From Marinoscillum sp040218045 (GTDB lineage Bacteria; Bacteroidota; Bacteroidia; Cytophagales; Cyclobacteriaceae): a stretch of DNA of 64,000 nucleotides. The stretch's first letter is position 1. Each line of letters begins with the position of its first letter. Below the pieces are notes generated by a model. It saw nothing but the letters and a program-made list of their open reading frames with translations. It did no database searches and was not told where the DNA came from. This document shows, piece after piece, positions 41,615 through 50,382 of this stretch. The stretch is from positions 19,494 to 83,493 of the forward strand of contig JAVJQA010000009.1 of NCBI GenBank assembly GCA_040218045.1. Reading direction: 5' to 3'. Made by a program: the position numbers and the translations under genes.

Positions 41615-42577
41615 TTAATTGCACGATTGACCATCAAATAAAATCAGCTTACCGTTTTTGGAAACTTTTAAAGAGAAAGTTTCAGCAATAATTTGAATCA
41701 CTTCATCAGCAGATTTCTTGTTAAACTTGGCCGTAAGGTTACACTTTTCCAGGATGGGATTTTCAAAGTCAATTCGAACATTGTAAACATCCTCCAGAAT
41801 ACCTGAAACCTCACCTAATTCGGAATTTTTGAATGTAATAATCCCATTTTGCCATGCGAGATAATTGGCATCACTAATGTTTTTCTTTTTAATGCCACGC
41901 TCCCCTATTTGGATGATTCCCATCTCTCCTCTATTTAATGTGATCTCCATAGCACTTCCACCAAATACTTTGGGGTTTTGACTAAAAGCAACAACTCCAG
42001 ATTCTACCATCACTTCGGTTGCATGCTGATCCGCCAGGGAATTTACAACAAAGGATGTGCCCAGCACTCTTATAATTGCTCCTTTGGTGTTGATTAGAAA
42101 TGGCTTGGACTCATTGCGCTTAATATCAAAATAAGCCTTGCCCTTCAGTTCAACCTCACGTACCTCATCATTAAAATTGATTAGGTCAATACTTCCTCCT
42201 CTTTGCACGGTAACTTTAGAACCATCAGGAAGCTCAAATTCTGTTTTTACAGCCACGATTTTCCCCAACGATTGACCTGAATTGTTCGGTTGGAAAAAAT
42301 AAAGCACTCCACATAAAACAATGATCATTGCAGCTGCTACTTGTATTGGTCGTTGCTTCCACAGTGGAATGATTATAGGCATCTCAACATTTTCATTAAG
42401 AATTGAAGCTAAGGAATCAGGGTTAGGTACTTCACGCCGCTCTGTCATTGCCCATGTCTTTTTATAGGACAGAAACGCCTCTGAGTTTTCCCTTGAGGAT
42501 CGTCTCCACTCCAATACTTGCTCCTTCTCTTCGTTAGATGCATCCCCTGACAAATACTTTACTAATAATTCTTCCAT
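41615..42577 (-). CDS. FecR-family anti-sigma factor
   Basis: A 320-residue inner-membrane anti-sigma regulator. The cytoplasmic N-terminus (about 1-80) is helical (EEKEQVLEWRR...), then one TM helix (about 80-97, IQVAAAMIIVLCGVLYFF). The periplasmic FecR domain follows (FELPDGSKVTVQRGG, FDIKRNESKPFLI, VLGTSFVV) with a C-terminal DUF4974-like secretin/TonB short domain (NCNLTAKFNKKSADEVIQII-like end). It should hold the sigma factor at 44051-44587 in check. It is the last gene of the minus-strand cassette. Confidence 0.92.
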   Translation of the reverse strand: MEELLVKYLSGDASNEEKEQVLEWRRSSRENSEAFLSYKKTWAMTERREVPNPDSLASILNENVEMPIIIPLWKQRPIQVAAAMIIVLCGVLYFFQPNNSGQSLGKIVAVKTEFELPDGSKVTVQRGGSIDLINFNDEVREVELKGKAYFDIKRNESKPFLINTKGAIIRVLGTSFVVNSLADQHATEVMVESGVVAFSQNPKVFGGSAMEITLNRGEMGIIQIGERGIKKKNISDANYLAWQNGIITFKNSELGEVSGILEDVYNVRIDFENPILEKCNLTAKFNKKSADEVIQIIAETFSLKVSKNGKLILFDGQSCN

Positions 42578-42635
42578 GTTACTTTTGTACTAGTATGATC
42601 ACAACAAACTTAGAATATAATCCCCTTACAAGTAT

Positions 42636-44051
42636 TCATTTGAGATTGTCTGATTTAGGGTCATAGTCAATAGGGATTAACTCAGACATTCTTTCCCAGG
42701 ACCAATAACCATAAGATGTTAGTTCTTCAGGCTTAATCAATTGCCCATTAGAAAGTATTTTTAGTTGCTTAGTATCCAATTTCAACAAACTTTTTTGAAA
42801 AGCAGTCTCCGCAAATTCGAGACGTGTCCCAGCAGGTGGAAAGGATGTGTAGTCGCTCTTGGGATTACCTATGTCTTGTTGATAGTTAATACTTTGCAAC
42901 TCTTTATCATAAATTACCACCAGATAACCGTCAAATTTCAAAAATTTATGAGCCTCATCTGAACCGTAAAGGACATCTCCAGAATTGACAGGAGTCCCAA
43001 GATGGTTAATCTGATCAAGTTCTTCAATCATATACATAGTAAATCCTTCTTCTTTCAACTTATCAGCCATTAAAGCCTTAAAAAAATGAAACTTTGACCC
43101 CATGTAACTTTTTTCCCTGTTTTTGCTCCACCTTTTCTTTACTCTCCTTGTGGGTGCTTCCAGGTTTTCAAACCTTGCAGTCACGTGAAACCTTATCTCT
43201 TTGGAGCTGCTCGTGTATGAATCCAGATTAAAAAAAACACGATAACCCAACCCTTGATTTTCCATAATCAGAGGCTCTCGTGCTATTGCTTCGTAGGTAT
43301 CTAGACTATCAGAATGGGCGAACTCCAAAACTTCCGGGTTAACAAATTCACATCTTGAGGAATTGATTGCATTCCCAATAAACTGATCTCTGAACTTCAC
43401 ATAAAAATTTATCCAATTATCATCACTTACAATAGGTGTAGAGCTAATTTCAAGATCTTTGAGCAAACTAACCGACTGGTTCAAAGCAGCATTTATCTTA
43501 TGATGGGCAGGATTATTGGCATTCATCTCATAGGAAGCCAGTTCATATCCAACATGAGAGAAGACAATTATATAGTTACCCGGTGCCACGTCAAACAGCT
43601 TATAATTTCCATGAACATCAGTAGTGGTGCCAATCGTTGATCCATTGATAAAGACATGAGCTCCTACAATTGGTTCTTTGGTTTTTTCATCCCTTACCCA
43701 ACCCGTGATGGTGGAAAAGCGGCTATTTCTTATAATCTTCTCGTTGGTTGATTGATTAATAACAATATTGTCTTCAATGTATTTATACTCCAACCCTACA
43801 CCTACAAAAAGCACTTTTAATATTTCCTCCACAGTTGCACTATATCGTGTTAAAGTGAATAAACTACCATGAGGCATAATGTCGGCATTGTATGAAAAGT
43901 TATAACCACTCTTGTAAGAAATGCTGTCAAGAATAATCTCCAGTGGTAAATCCTGAAAGGACATGGAAATAGTATCCTTCAATTCCTGAGATTTAGCCAG
44001 ATTAAAAAAGTTAAGTGTAATGACGAATAAAATGACGAATTTCTTCACCAT
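42636..44051 (-). CDS. STN and carboxypeptidase-regulatory domain protein (no barrel)
   Basis: A 471-residue exported protein with a signal peptide (about 1-21). An STN (secretin/TonB short N-terminal) domain is seen at about 28-95 (ISMSFQDLPLEIILDSISY..., EEILKVLFVGVGLEYKY). A carboxypeptidase-like regulatory (Ig-like) domain follows (about 112-195: ITGWVRDEKTKEPIVGAHVF...GYELASYEM). The remaining ~270 residues form a soluble part with FIGNAINSSRCEFVNPEVLEF and REPLIMENQGLGYRVFF, a known Bacteroidota family. No TonB-dependent receptor barrel is present. STN domains signal to FecR, and the FecR gene is next. The start overlaps the sigma stop by 1 bp. Confidence 0.85.
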   Translation of the reverse strand: MVKKFVILFVITLNFFNLAKSQELKDTISMSFQDLPLEIILDSISYKSGYNFSYNADIMPHGSLFTLTRYSATVEEILKVLFVGVGLEYKYIEDNIVINQSTNEKIIRNSRFSTITGWVRDEKTKEPIVGAHVFINGSTIGTTTDVHGNYKLFDVAPGNYIIVFSHVGYELASYEMNANNPAHHKINAALNQSVSLLKDLEISSTPIVSDDNWINFYVKFRDQFIGNAINSSRCEFVNPEVLEFAHSDSLDTYEAIAREPLIMENQGLGYRVFFNLDSYTSSSKEIRFHVTARFENLEAPTRRVKKRWSKNREKSYMGSKFHFFKALMADKLKEEGFTMYMIEELDQINHLGTPVNSGDVLYGSDEAHKFLKFDGYLVVIYDKELQSINYQQDIGNPKSDYTSFPPAGTRLEFAETAFQKSLLKLDTKQLKILSNGQLIKPEELTSYGYWSWERMSELIPIDYDPKSDNLK

Positions 44052-44587
44052 TAATTAAGATCCTTTAGTTTTTCCCTTAATGTTTTCAACGCTTTACCCA
44101 TCTGCACCTCCACTGTCTTAATGGAAATATTCAGATGATCCGCTATTTCTTGATACTTCAACCCTTCGTACCTGCTGAGTTTGAAAATTTCAGAGCAACG
44201 TGGCGGTAATGCATTGATTTCATCAAAAATACGCTGTTGCACATTTTGTTGACCAACTTCATCCACTGTTTCCTGGGCTTCTTCCATAAATGCAATAACG
44301 TATTGTTTATAGGAGTCTTTAACCTTCTCATGTTTGAGATAATTTAAGCAAGTGTTATGAACTGAGCGGTACAAATAGCTCTTCACAGATGAGTCAGGTG
44401 CCAAAGCTTCACACTTTTCCCAAAACCTCACAAATACTTCCTGTGCCATTTCCTCGGCTTCTTCTGAGCTGTCCATGAATCGCATTGCATACGATTTCAT
44501 CATTCCGTAATATTCATTAAAGACAAGTTCAAATGCACGCTTATCTTTGTTGCGCAGGCGCTCGACTAATGTAGGTTCAGATTGCAA
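44051..44587 (-). CDS. ECF sigma factor, FecI-like
   Basis: A 178-residue extracytoplasmic-function sigma factor. Region 2 has AFELVFNEYYGMMKSYAMRFM and EMAQEVFVRFWE, and region 4 has LPPRCSEIFKLSRYEGLKYQEIADHLNISIKTVEVQ with its helix-turn-helix. It is probably inhibited by the FecR protein two genes downstream and released by a signal through the STN protein. Its start lies 5 bp from the start of menE on the other strand, so its promoter lies inside menE or vice versa. Confidence 0.93.
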   Translation of the reverse strand: MQSEPTLVERLRNKDKRAFELVFNEYYGMMKSYAMRFMDSSEEAEEMAQEVFVRFWEKCEALAPDSSVKSYLYRSVHNTCLNYLKHEKVKDSYKQYVIAFMEEAQETVDEVGQQNVQQRIFDEINALPPRCSEIFKLSRYEGLKYQEIADHLNISIKTVEVQMGKALKTLREKLKDLN

Positions 44588-44592
44588 ACTAT

Positions 44593-45642
44593 TTGAAAGT
44601 GGTTATGTTGATCAAATTAGAAAGACAAAAGCTAACCATAGGTCAGCTTAAAAGTGGAAAAATAAATGAAAATAATCTTAACGATCATGAATCACGAACC
44701 TTAAATCTAATTAATATTTGGATTAACAATCCCGATCACGTCTCCATTAAAACTTCGGGATCTACCGGTAAGCCGAAGGTCATTTCACTGAGTAGTGAAG
44801 TCATCAGCTATAGTGCCAGTAGATCATTGGAATTTATTGATCCAAACAATGAGTATAGTTCTGCTTTGCTCTGCTTGAACCCCGAACACATCGGTGGATT
44901 GATGGTCATTATAAGAGCACTACTTAGAAACTTAGACCTCACGATCATCTCTCCCAGTTCTAAATTGGACTTGCTACCCTCGGGCAAATACGACCTGGTA
45001 TCCATGGTTCCTTTACAACTCAAAAGTCTCCTGGAGCAAAATCCCAACAAGCTTCAGCAGTTCAAAACCATCCTTTTGGGTGGCGGCCCTATTGAATTAC
45101 ATGATGAAAAAATGATTCAGAAATCACCATCCATTAAAGTTTATCATACTTATGGCATGACAGAGACAGCTTCTCACATTGCTTTGAGAAATATAAGTAA
45201 TGGAGAACAGTCTTTCACAACTCTTGGTGATGTGAAAATTGATATGGATGATAGAGACTGCTTAAAAATAAAAGGAACGGTTACAAACCATCGCTGGCTA
45301 CAAACCAATGATGTAGTAAAAATCATAGACCAATCTAGATTTGAGTGGATAGGAAGAGCTGACTTTGTAATCAACTCAGGTGGTATCAAAATTCATCCGG
45401 AAATGATTGAGGCTTCACTCGAAAGCCAGATCAAATTACCTTTCTTTGTGGCAGGTTTAAAAGATGATCGATTAGGTGAAAGGCTAGTTCTTTTAGTAGA
45501 ATCGGATAAGGAACTGATGATAGATTTCTCTCGTCTTGGAACCTATGAAAAACCGAAAGAGATTATTTTCCTGCCAAATTTTTCATTTACACCAACTGGA
45601 AAGCTGGACAGAAAAAAAACACTTCAAAGTATAAAGTCATGA
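44593..45642 (+). CDS. menE: o-Succinylbenzoate-CoA ligase (AMP-forming)
   Basis: A 349-residue acyl-CoA synthetase of the short MenE type. The ATP-binding signature is TSGSTGKPKVISL (about residue 54), followed by GGPIELHDE, YHTYGMTETASHIAL and WIGRADFVINSGGIKIHPE, and the catalytic lysine lies in FTPTGKLDRKKT. It makes o-succinylbenzoyl-CoA in the menaquinone pathway. It is the short form, lacking much of the usual N-terminal part, as in other Bacteroidota. The start could be ATG 44593 or 44605. It overlaps the next gene by 4 bp and is head-to-head with the sigma factor. Confidence 0.92.
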   Translation: MKVVMLIKLERQKLTIGQLKSGKINENNLNDHESRTLNLINIWINNPDHVSIKTSGSTGKPKVISLSSEVISYSASRSLEFIDPNNEYSSALLCLNPEHIGGLMVIIRALLRNLDLTIISPSSKLDLLPSGKYDLVSMVPLQLKSLLEQNPNKLQQFKTILLGGGPIELHDEKMIQKSPSIKVYHTYGMTETASHIALRNISNGEQSFTTLGDVKIDMDDRDCLKIKGTVTNHRWLQTNDVVKIIDQSRFEWIGRADFVINSGGIKIHPEMIEASLESQIKLPFFVAGLKDDRLGERLVLLVESDKELMIDFSRLGTYEKPKEIIFLPNFSFTPTGKLDRKKTLQSIKS

Positions 45643-46331
45643 CTGTAAAAGTATCTTATCAAACGCTCCAGCTTCCCCCTCCATTTGCATTTGCATATAC
45701 CCTGGAGTTAGATTTTAAGGCCTCTGAGCTGCACATCAAATACAATTTGGAGTTTTTGAACCGTGATGACATCACCCTGGAAGAAATTGAAGAGGAAGGA
45801 TATAGTAAGGATGATGATTTTAGCTGGTCAGGCACACTCAGCAAGGTGTGGGTGGAGAGTTTAAAAAATGATCTTCAAAATATTGATTTGGAAGATGAAA
45901 GTGAGGATTTCAACATTTATCTCCACGTTGAAATAGACAATGATCAAAGTGGTCTTGCCGTGATGGCAGAGGATTGGGACTACCGTCTACAAGAGTTGAT
46001 CCAGGCTATTTATGAAAAAGCTGGCATAGAAGACAAACTGAAGATGAAAATCATTCATCTCGATGGATCGACAAGAGAGTTTTATGAACTGGAAGGTTCA
46101 TTTGAAGAACGAAATGGCAAAGTAAATAATCGTCTGATCGAGTGGGATGACATGCATCAACTGATGAGTGACATTTATACCATAGATTTTGAAGGGGAAA
46201 GCGTTGAAAAACCTAACGAAAATGGATTGTGGATTGATCCTGATGGACAATCAGGATATCAACACTTTGAGACTCAGGCAGGTCCTATGTCAAACAAAAT
46301 AAAGAAAAGAATTCTCGATGGCTTAAGTTAG
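45639..46331 (+). CDS. Conserved-looking protein of unknown function beside menE
   Basis: A 230-residue acidic, soluble protein. It starts MTVKVSYQTLQLPPPFAFAY and carries DDFSWSGTLSKVWVESL, QSGLAVMAEDWDYRLQELIQ and a C-terminal end with IDPDGQSGYQHFET. No transmembrane segment or known catalytic motif is seen. The start overlaps the menE stop by 4 bp (ATGA), so it is translationally coupled. I do not recognise the family; proteins at this place may be lineage-specific. Confidence 0.72.
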   Translation: MTVKVSYQTLQLPPPFAFAYTLELDFKASELHIKYNLEFLNRDDITLEEIEEEGYSKDDDFSWSGTLSKVWVESLKNDLQNIDLEDESEDFNIYLHVEIDNDQSGLAVMAEDWDYRLQELIQAIYEKAGIEDKLKMKIIHLDGSTREFYELEGSFEERNGKVNNRLIEWDDMHQLMSDIYTIDFEGESVEKPNENGLWIDPDGQSGYQHFETQAGPMSNKIKKRILDGLS

Positions 46332-46418
46332 TAGTCCTTCAATTAGAGTATTTGTTATTTTATTGGTGAATGTCTAAATTCTTGATTGAATCATTAATCC
46401 ACTCAACCACACACAACT

Positions 46419-46775
46419 ATGAAAAGTCTAGGATTTTTTGGAAAATTACTTTTTGTCATTCCTCTGGCCGTTTTTGGTCTTTTCCATTTTATGAACGCTT
46501 CTTCTATGGCAGGTTATGTGCCTGGGTTTTTACCCATCCAGGAAGCGTGGGTTTATCTCACTGGCCTGGGGTTTATTCTTTCCGCAGTAGCCATCCTGAT
46601 CAATAAGAAAGCCAAACTAGCAACCATACTTTTGGGTGTTATGTTGCTTTCATTTGCGGTTTTAGTTCACATGGGCGGCTTTTTTGATGGTGATCCAATG
46701 CAATCGGCAAATTTCCTGAAGGCAATATCCCTTTCTGGAGCAGCATTTTTTATGAGTTCTAAAGTGAACAATTGA
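46419..46775 (+). CDS. DoxX family membrane protein
   Basis: A 118-residue integral membrane protein with about four helices (about 6-26, 45-62, 68-87 and 95-113). It fits the DoxX/DoxX-like family (HFMNASSMAGYVPGFLP; family members often have such a motif). Some DoxX proteins are quinone-linked or thiol-linked membrane subunits, but this one is not defined further. The start at ATG 46419 (MKSLGFFGKLL) gives a normal N-terminus. Its terminator is inside the converging radical SAM gene. Confidence 0.8.
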   Translation: MKSLGFFGKLLFVIPLAVFGLFHFMNASSMAGYVPGFLPIQEAWVYLTGLGFILSAVAILINKKAKLATILLGVMLLSFAVLVHMGGFFDGDPMQSANFLKAISLSGAAFFMSSKVNN

Positions 46776-47822
46776 TCATTGATCAAAAAGATTATAAGTG
46801 CCTCCTTTTCTGAAAATATTCAGATTATATGGAGGCATTTTTTTGTCCTTAAAGTATTTGGTTTTGGAGTTGCTAAAGAGTTGTTCAATAATGAGTGCGT
46901 AATTCCCGTCTCCTTTCAACCTTCTCCCCCATTCCGAGTCATTGGGGTTACCATCATGAAGTTCCTTAATTTGATTCATTACCTTCTTCGATCTTTCGGG
47001 GTACGACTTGGTCAGCCAGTCTTCAAATATCTGAGAAATTTGGCCATTCAACCTCACCACAGTGTATCCAGCTTCCAAAGCACCGTGTGAAGCAGCCTGC
47101 TTGAGAATCTCGGGTATTTCATGATGATTTAAGCCGGGAATAATCGGAGCATTCATAATGCCAACTGGAATTCCTTTATTACTTAATGTTTCTATGGCTT
47201 CCAACTTCTTTTTGGCTGTCGCCGTCCGTGGTTCCATCAGAGACCTCAGCTGTTCATTTAAGGTGGTAATACTCAAGTATACATGCACCAAAGATTTTCG
47301 GGCCATTTCTTCAAGTACATCAAGATCTTTTAAGATCAGCGCATTCTTCGTGATAATGCTCACTGGGTTTTGATACTTGAGCAACATCTTCAAAACCTTT
47401 CTTGTCAACCCCATCTCCTTTTCCAGAGGCTGATAGCAATCGGTATTCCCGGACAGCATAATAGGTTGTACTTTCCAAGTGGATGCAGAGAGCTTTCGTT
47501 CAAGCTGTTCGGCCACATTCTGTTTAACTATAATTTTGCTTTCAAAATCAAGTCCCGCACTAAAACCCCAATAGGTATGAGAGTTTCTGGCATAGCAGTA
47601 AACACATCCATGTTCACAGCCCTGATATGGATTAATGGAATAACTCCACTTAAGGTCAGGGCTGTTATTTTTACTAAGGACTGATTTAGGAGACTCATAA
47701 TAAATCTCTGTTTTGGGCTTCTCTTCGTGGGTATATACATCAATGCCCTCATCGTGTATTATATCTGTGGATTGTTTTAAAAATGGATTAGACGGATTAT
47801 ACTGAGCTCCTTTACCTTTCAT
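46776..47822 (-). CDS. PA0069/Rv2578c-family radical SAM protein
   Basis: A 348-residue radical SAM protein of the PA0069 family (spore photoproduct lyase-like). The [4Fe-4S] cluster motif is CEHGCVYC (Cys-x3-Cys-x2-Cys) in NPYQGCEHGCVYCYARNSH, followed by the family's YWGFSAGLDFESKI and the Gly-rich VSIITKNALILKDLD. It ends in KMPPYNLNIFRKGGTYNLFDQ. Substrate and reaction are unknown. It is convergent with the DoxX gene: the stop codons are adjacent. Confidence 0.9.
   Translation of the reverse strand: MKGKGAQYNPSNPFLKQSTDIIHDEGIDVYTHEEKPKTEIYYESPKSVLSKNNSPDLKWSYSINPYQGCEHGCVYCYARNSHTYWGFSAGLDFESKIIVKQNVAEQLERKLSASTWKVQPIMLSGNTDCYQPLEKEMGLTRKVLKMLLKYQNPVSIITKNALILKDLDVLEEMARKSLVHVYLSITTLNEQLRSLMEPRTATAKKKLEAIETLSNKGIPVGIMNAPIIPGLNHHEIPEILKQAASHGALEAGYTVVRLNGQISQIFEDWLTKSYPERSKKVMNQIKELHDGNPNDSEWGRRLKGDGNYALIIEQLFSNSKTKYFKDKKMPPYNLNIFRKGGTYNLFDQ
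46799..46845 (+). terminator. DoxX terminator inside the 3' coding end of the radical SAM gene
   Basis: TGCCTCC (46799-46805) pairs with GGAGGCA (46831-46837), with an inner TCTGAAAATATTCAGA stem, then TTTTTTT on the plus strand. All of it is in the coding region of the convergent radical SAM gene (its last ~20 codons). Confidence 0.65.
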
Positions 47823-47861
47823 TAAGTAAAATTACTAATTAATTTAGTATTACTAAATATA

Positions 47862-48413
47862 TTAGCTTGTTACTTTTTTGAGTTTACTCATTGTGAATGC
47901 TGCCCCAATGCCAACTAAAAAGCCCATCAAATGTGATTCCCAGCTTACAAACTCATTTTGTGGAAATATCCCATAGATCAATCCGCCATAAATAAGTAGA
48001 ACAATCAAGGAAATTATTATGGATCTTGGGTTTCTTCTGAATATGCCGAAGAATATGAGAAAGCTGGCCAACGCATACACCAGGCCACTTGCACCTATGT
48101 GATAATAGGGTCTGCCGAAAACCCAAACCAGGATATTGGTAAAGAAATAACATTGGAGGAATACTTGTGGAGCTATACGGTCATAAAATATATATACAGC
48201 CGCACCAAGAAACAGGACAGGGAACGTATTAGAAACCAAATGTTCGATTGATCCATGAATCAAAGGAGCTGTAATGACTCCTATCAGCCCTCTCCACTTC
48301 AGAGGAAGGATACCAAGAAATCCTAAATCCATCTTTATGTACAGCTGAATGGAGAAAAACAGCCACATCAAAAAGACTAGTCTTAATGGAGGAATGATGC
48401 TGGAACGATACAC
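47862..48413 (-). CDS. Rhomboid-family intramembrane serine protease
   Basis: A membrane protease of about 183 residues and six helices. The catalytic serine is in HIGASGLVYALASF (GASG) and the partner His in WESHLMGFLVG; the family's LIHGSIEHLVSNTFP is upstream. Rhomboids cut membrane proteins within the bilayer. I place the start at GTG 48413 (VYRSSIIPPLRLVF), because the apparent longer start at 48461 lies inside the terminator of the upstream gene. The next ATG (48368) is another option. Confidence 0.85.
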   Translation of the reverse strand: MYRSSIIPPLRLVFLMWLFFSIQLYIKMDLGFLGILPLKWRGLIGVITAPLIHGSIEHLVSNTFPVLFLGAAVYIFYDRIAPQVFLQCYFFTNILVWVFGRPYYHIGASGLVYALASFLIFFGIFRRNPRSIIISLIVLLIYGGLIYGIFPQNEFVSWESHLMGFLVGIGAAFTMSKLKKVTS

Positions 48414-48422
48414 AGGAAGTAA

Positions 48423-48458
48423 AATAAAAAAGCTGACCCGAATGTTTCTGGTCAGCTT
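48423..48458 (-). terminator. Rho-independent terminator of the TerB-like gene
   Basis: A perfect 9-bp stem AAGCTGACC/GGTCAGCTT (48430-48438 with 48450-48458) followed on the minus strand by TTTTTT. It lies between the TerB-like gene stop (48480) and the rhomboid gene. Confidence 0.8.
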
Positions 48459-48479
48459 CAATTTATTTGTTAGGTTAGA

Positions 48480-48944
48480 TTATTTCGCTGGATCGTTGAT
48501 CATTTTTAATTCAATCAATTTTGACTCTTCATAGCTTACAGACAAATAGCCCAAAATACCACCGGATGCCTCAGCTATTTTCTTAGCAAGATCTCTTAGA
48601 GATGCATAAAGCTTTACAGCAAAGTTTTTATCAACCTTTGGTAAGATGAAGTTTAACTTTCTAAGTTCTGCGGAAAGCACCTTATTGCGCTCTTCAGCAT
48701 CATCTGGAAGTTCATCAATTAGTTTATTGAATTTGGTTTCAAAAGATTCTCCAACTAGTTTGTAGAATTCTATGAGTTGCTCTCTGGCCCTGCCCTGTTT
48801 GTTACGTGCTACTTCAATCGCTTCTTTTCGCTCAGCTTTGTCAATTTCCCCATCGGCACCAGCTACCAGGATGGCAACATTGATTGGTGCAGTCAATAAA
48901 ATCTCTATCTCGTCTTCTCTTAGATTTTCGAATTCTTTAATCAT
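48480..48944 (-). CDS. TerB-like protein
   Basis: A 154-residue cytoplasmic, helical protein with a TerB-like domain (about 18-140). The acidic metal-binding type motif is VAGADGEIDKAERKEAIEVA, close to the DGEI/D-x-x-E pattern of the tellurite-resistance TerB family. The end (AKKIAEASGGILGYLSVSYEES) is unusual. A link to tellurite resistance is not shown; many TerB-like proteins are of unknown use. A strong terminator follows, so it is likely monocistronic. Confidence 0.75.
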   Translation of the reverse strand: MIKEFENLREDEIEILLTAPINVAILVAGADGEIDKAERKEAIEVARNKQGRAREQLIEFYKLVGESFETKFNKLIDELPDDAEERNKVLSAELRKLNFILPKVDKNFAVKLYASLRDLAKKIAEASGGILGYLSVSYEESKLIELKMINDPAK

Positions 48945-49015
48945 GATCGTGAATTTTGAAAGTGGCTCGAAAATAGTAAATATTAAGGGTTTACAACTAC
49001 AATATTGGTAGCAAA

Positions 49016-50011
49016 TTATTGTGAAAAGGTAAACTTCATGATGACTGGTAAATGATCCGATATTTCTCCCGATTCACGAACTACCCGAGAGCTGATTCTT
49101 CGAATGTAATTACTGTTGTAAAGTATGTAGTCTATCATCTTTGCTGGTTGATTGCTTGGAAAAGTATTGAAAGCTAGTTTATTGTCCTGATAATCAATGA
49201 AATCCATTGCGTTGGCCATGTGTTTACTCTCCATGATTATCCTCATGGCGTCATTAGGACTCTGTATAGGATTTTCACTATTAAAATCCCCAATGATCAA
49301 CACAGGCCCTTCCTCGGCATACTGCTCAAATAAGGACTTTACCTTTTGTGCCTGAAGCACCCTGGTTTCTTCATCAAAAGCTTCGAGGTGCAGGTTCATC
49401 ACCACAACTTCATGATTGCCCAATTTTACTTTTGCTACTTGTACCAGTCGATCCAGATAGAATGAATTGTACATGAATGAAGCATTTACCGGCTTCTCCA
49501 AAGTAATGGTCTCAACCGGCTCTAACTTGTACTTTGATAAAATCGCCTGGCCTGAAAGAATCCTCCCGAAATGAGAGGAAATGGGCCAGTAAGGAAAGGG
49601 AACATAATGTTTATCCCAATTAACACTCCTGTAAGCCACAGGATAATTGAGCCCCTTGGCAAGAGAATCCAGCTGATTGTATCCTTTTGAGCGGCTGGAA
49701 CCAAAATCAATTTCCTGAAAACCAATTAAGTCTGCATCGAGTTGTTTGAATAGTGAAAGTGATTTTTTCAGGTTATCGCCAAAGAGACCTTCACTTCTTG
49801 TCACAGGCAGATTATTGGTCATACCTGACAAATAACCTATATTGAATGTCACAACTGTGAATGTATCAAGTGATTCTTGCTCATAGTTATTGTGAAAGGT
49901 TACCTTCGCAAAATGGTCTTTCGCAGACATGGCGCCACCAGATCCCCATAAGTAGAAACATGCGAATGCGGTAATTAGTAGAATGGCGGTAAAAATAAAA
50001 ATACGCTTCAT
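49016..50011 (-). CDS. Endonuclease/exonuclease/phosphatase family protein
   Basis: A 331-residue enzyme of the EEP (DNase I-like) superfamily. An N-terminal hydrophobic helix (about 4-23) is a signal or membrane anchor. The metal and catalytic motifs are FQEIDFG (Glu), NLHLEAFDEETR (His), IIGDFNSEN (Asp, Asn) and the final SDHLPVI (Asp-His). The family includes nucleases and phosphodiesterases such as sphingomyelinases; the substrate cannot be told here. Because it is exported or anchored, extracellular DNA or phospholipid are possibilities. Confidence 0.88.
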   Translation of the reverse strand: MKRIFIFTAILLITAFACFYLWGSGGAMSAKDHFAKVTFHNNYEQESLDTFTVVTFNIGYLSGMTNNLPVTRSEGLFGDNLKKSLSLFKQLDADLIGFQEIDFGSSRSKGYNQLDSLAKGLNYPVAYRSVNWDKHYVPFPYWPISSHFGRILSGQAILSKYKLEPVETITLEKPVNASFMYNSFYLDRLVQVAKVKLGNHEVVVMNLHLEAFDEETRVLQAQKVKSLFEQYAEEGPVLIIGDFNSENPIQSPNDAMRIIMESKHMANAMDFIDYQDNKLAFNTFPSNQPAKMIDYILYNSNYIRRISSRVVRESGEISDHLPVIMKFTFSQ

Positions 50012-50067
50012 GCGATGATTAAAAGAAAAGAGTAAGTTAATTTTAACTGGATAATTTCGGTAAACAT

Positions 50068-50382
50068 ATGGATTTTTCTTATTTGAATTCTATTAGTGAT
50101 GGTGATATGACTTTCATAAAGCAATTTGTCACTACATTCAAATCCAACACGGAAACGATCATAGCATCATTACGAAAAGCTCAGGCCAATGGTAGTGATG
50201 ATGATTTAAAAAAGCTGGCTCATCAACTAAAACCTTCTTTGCAGATGTTGGAGTTACCAAGCTTACAAATAGTCATAGATATTCAGGACGACCCATCAGC
50301 AACAACTGAGGATTCTATCAATTCAATTGAACAAGAGTGTCAGGAAGCTGTTGAAGTCATGAAAAAAGAATTCAATCTGTAG
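50068..50382 (+). CDS. Stand-alone Hpt-domain phosphotransfer protein
   Basis: A 104-residue histidine phosphotransfer domain protein. The phospho-acceptor His lies in LKKLAHQLKPSLQML (about His52), the classic Hpt signature, and the rest is helical. It should relay phosphate between a hybrid kinase and a response regulator, neither of which is in the neighbourhood. It overlaps the convergent YdcF-like gene by 11 bp at its 3' end. Confidence 0.85.
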   Translation: MDFSYLNSISDGDMTFIKQFVTTFKSNTETIIASLRKAQANGSDDDLKKLAHQLKPSLQMLELPSLQIVIDIQDDPSATTEDSINSIEQECQEAVEVMKKEFNL

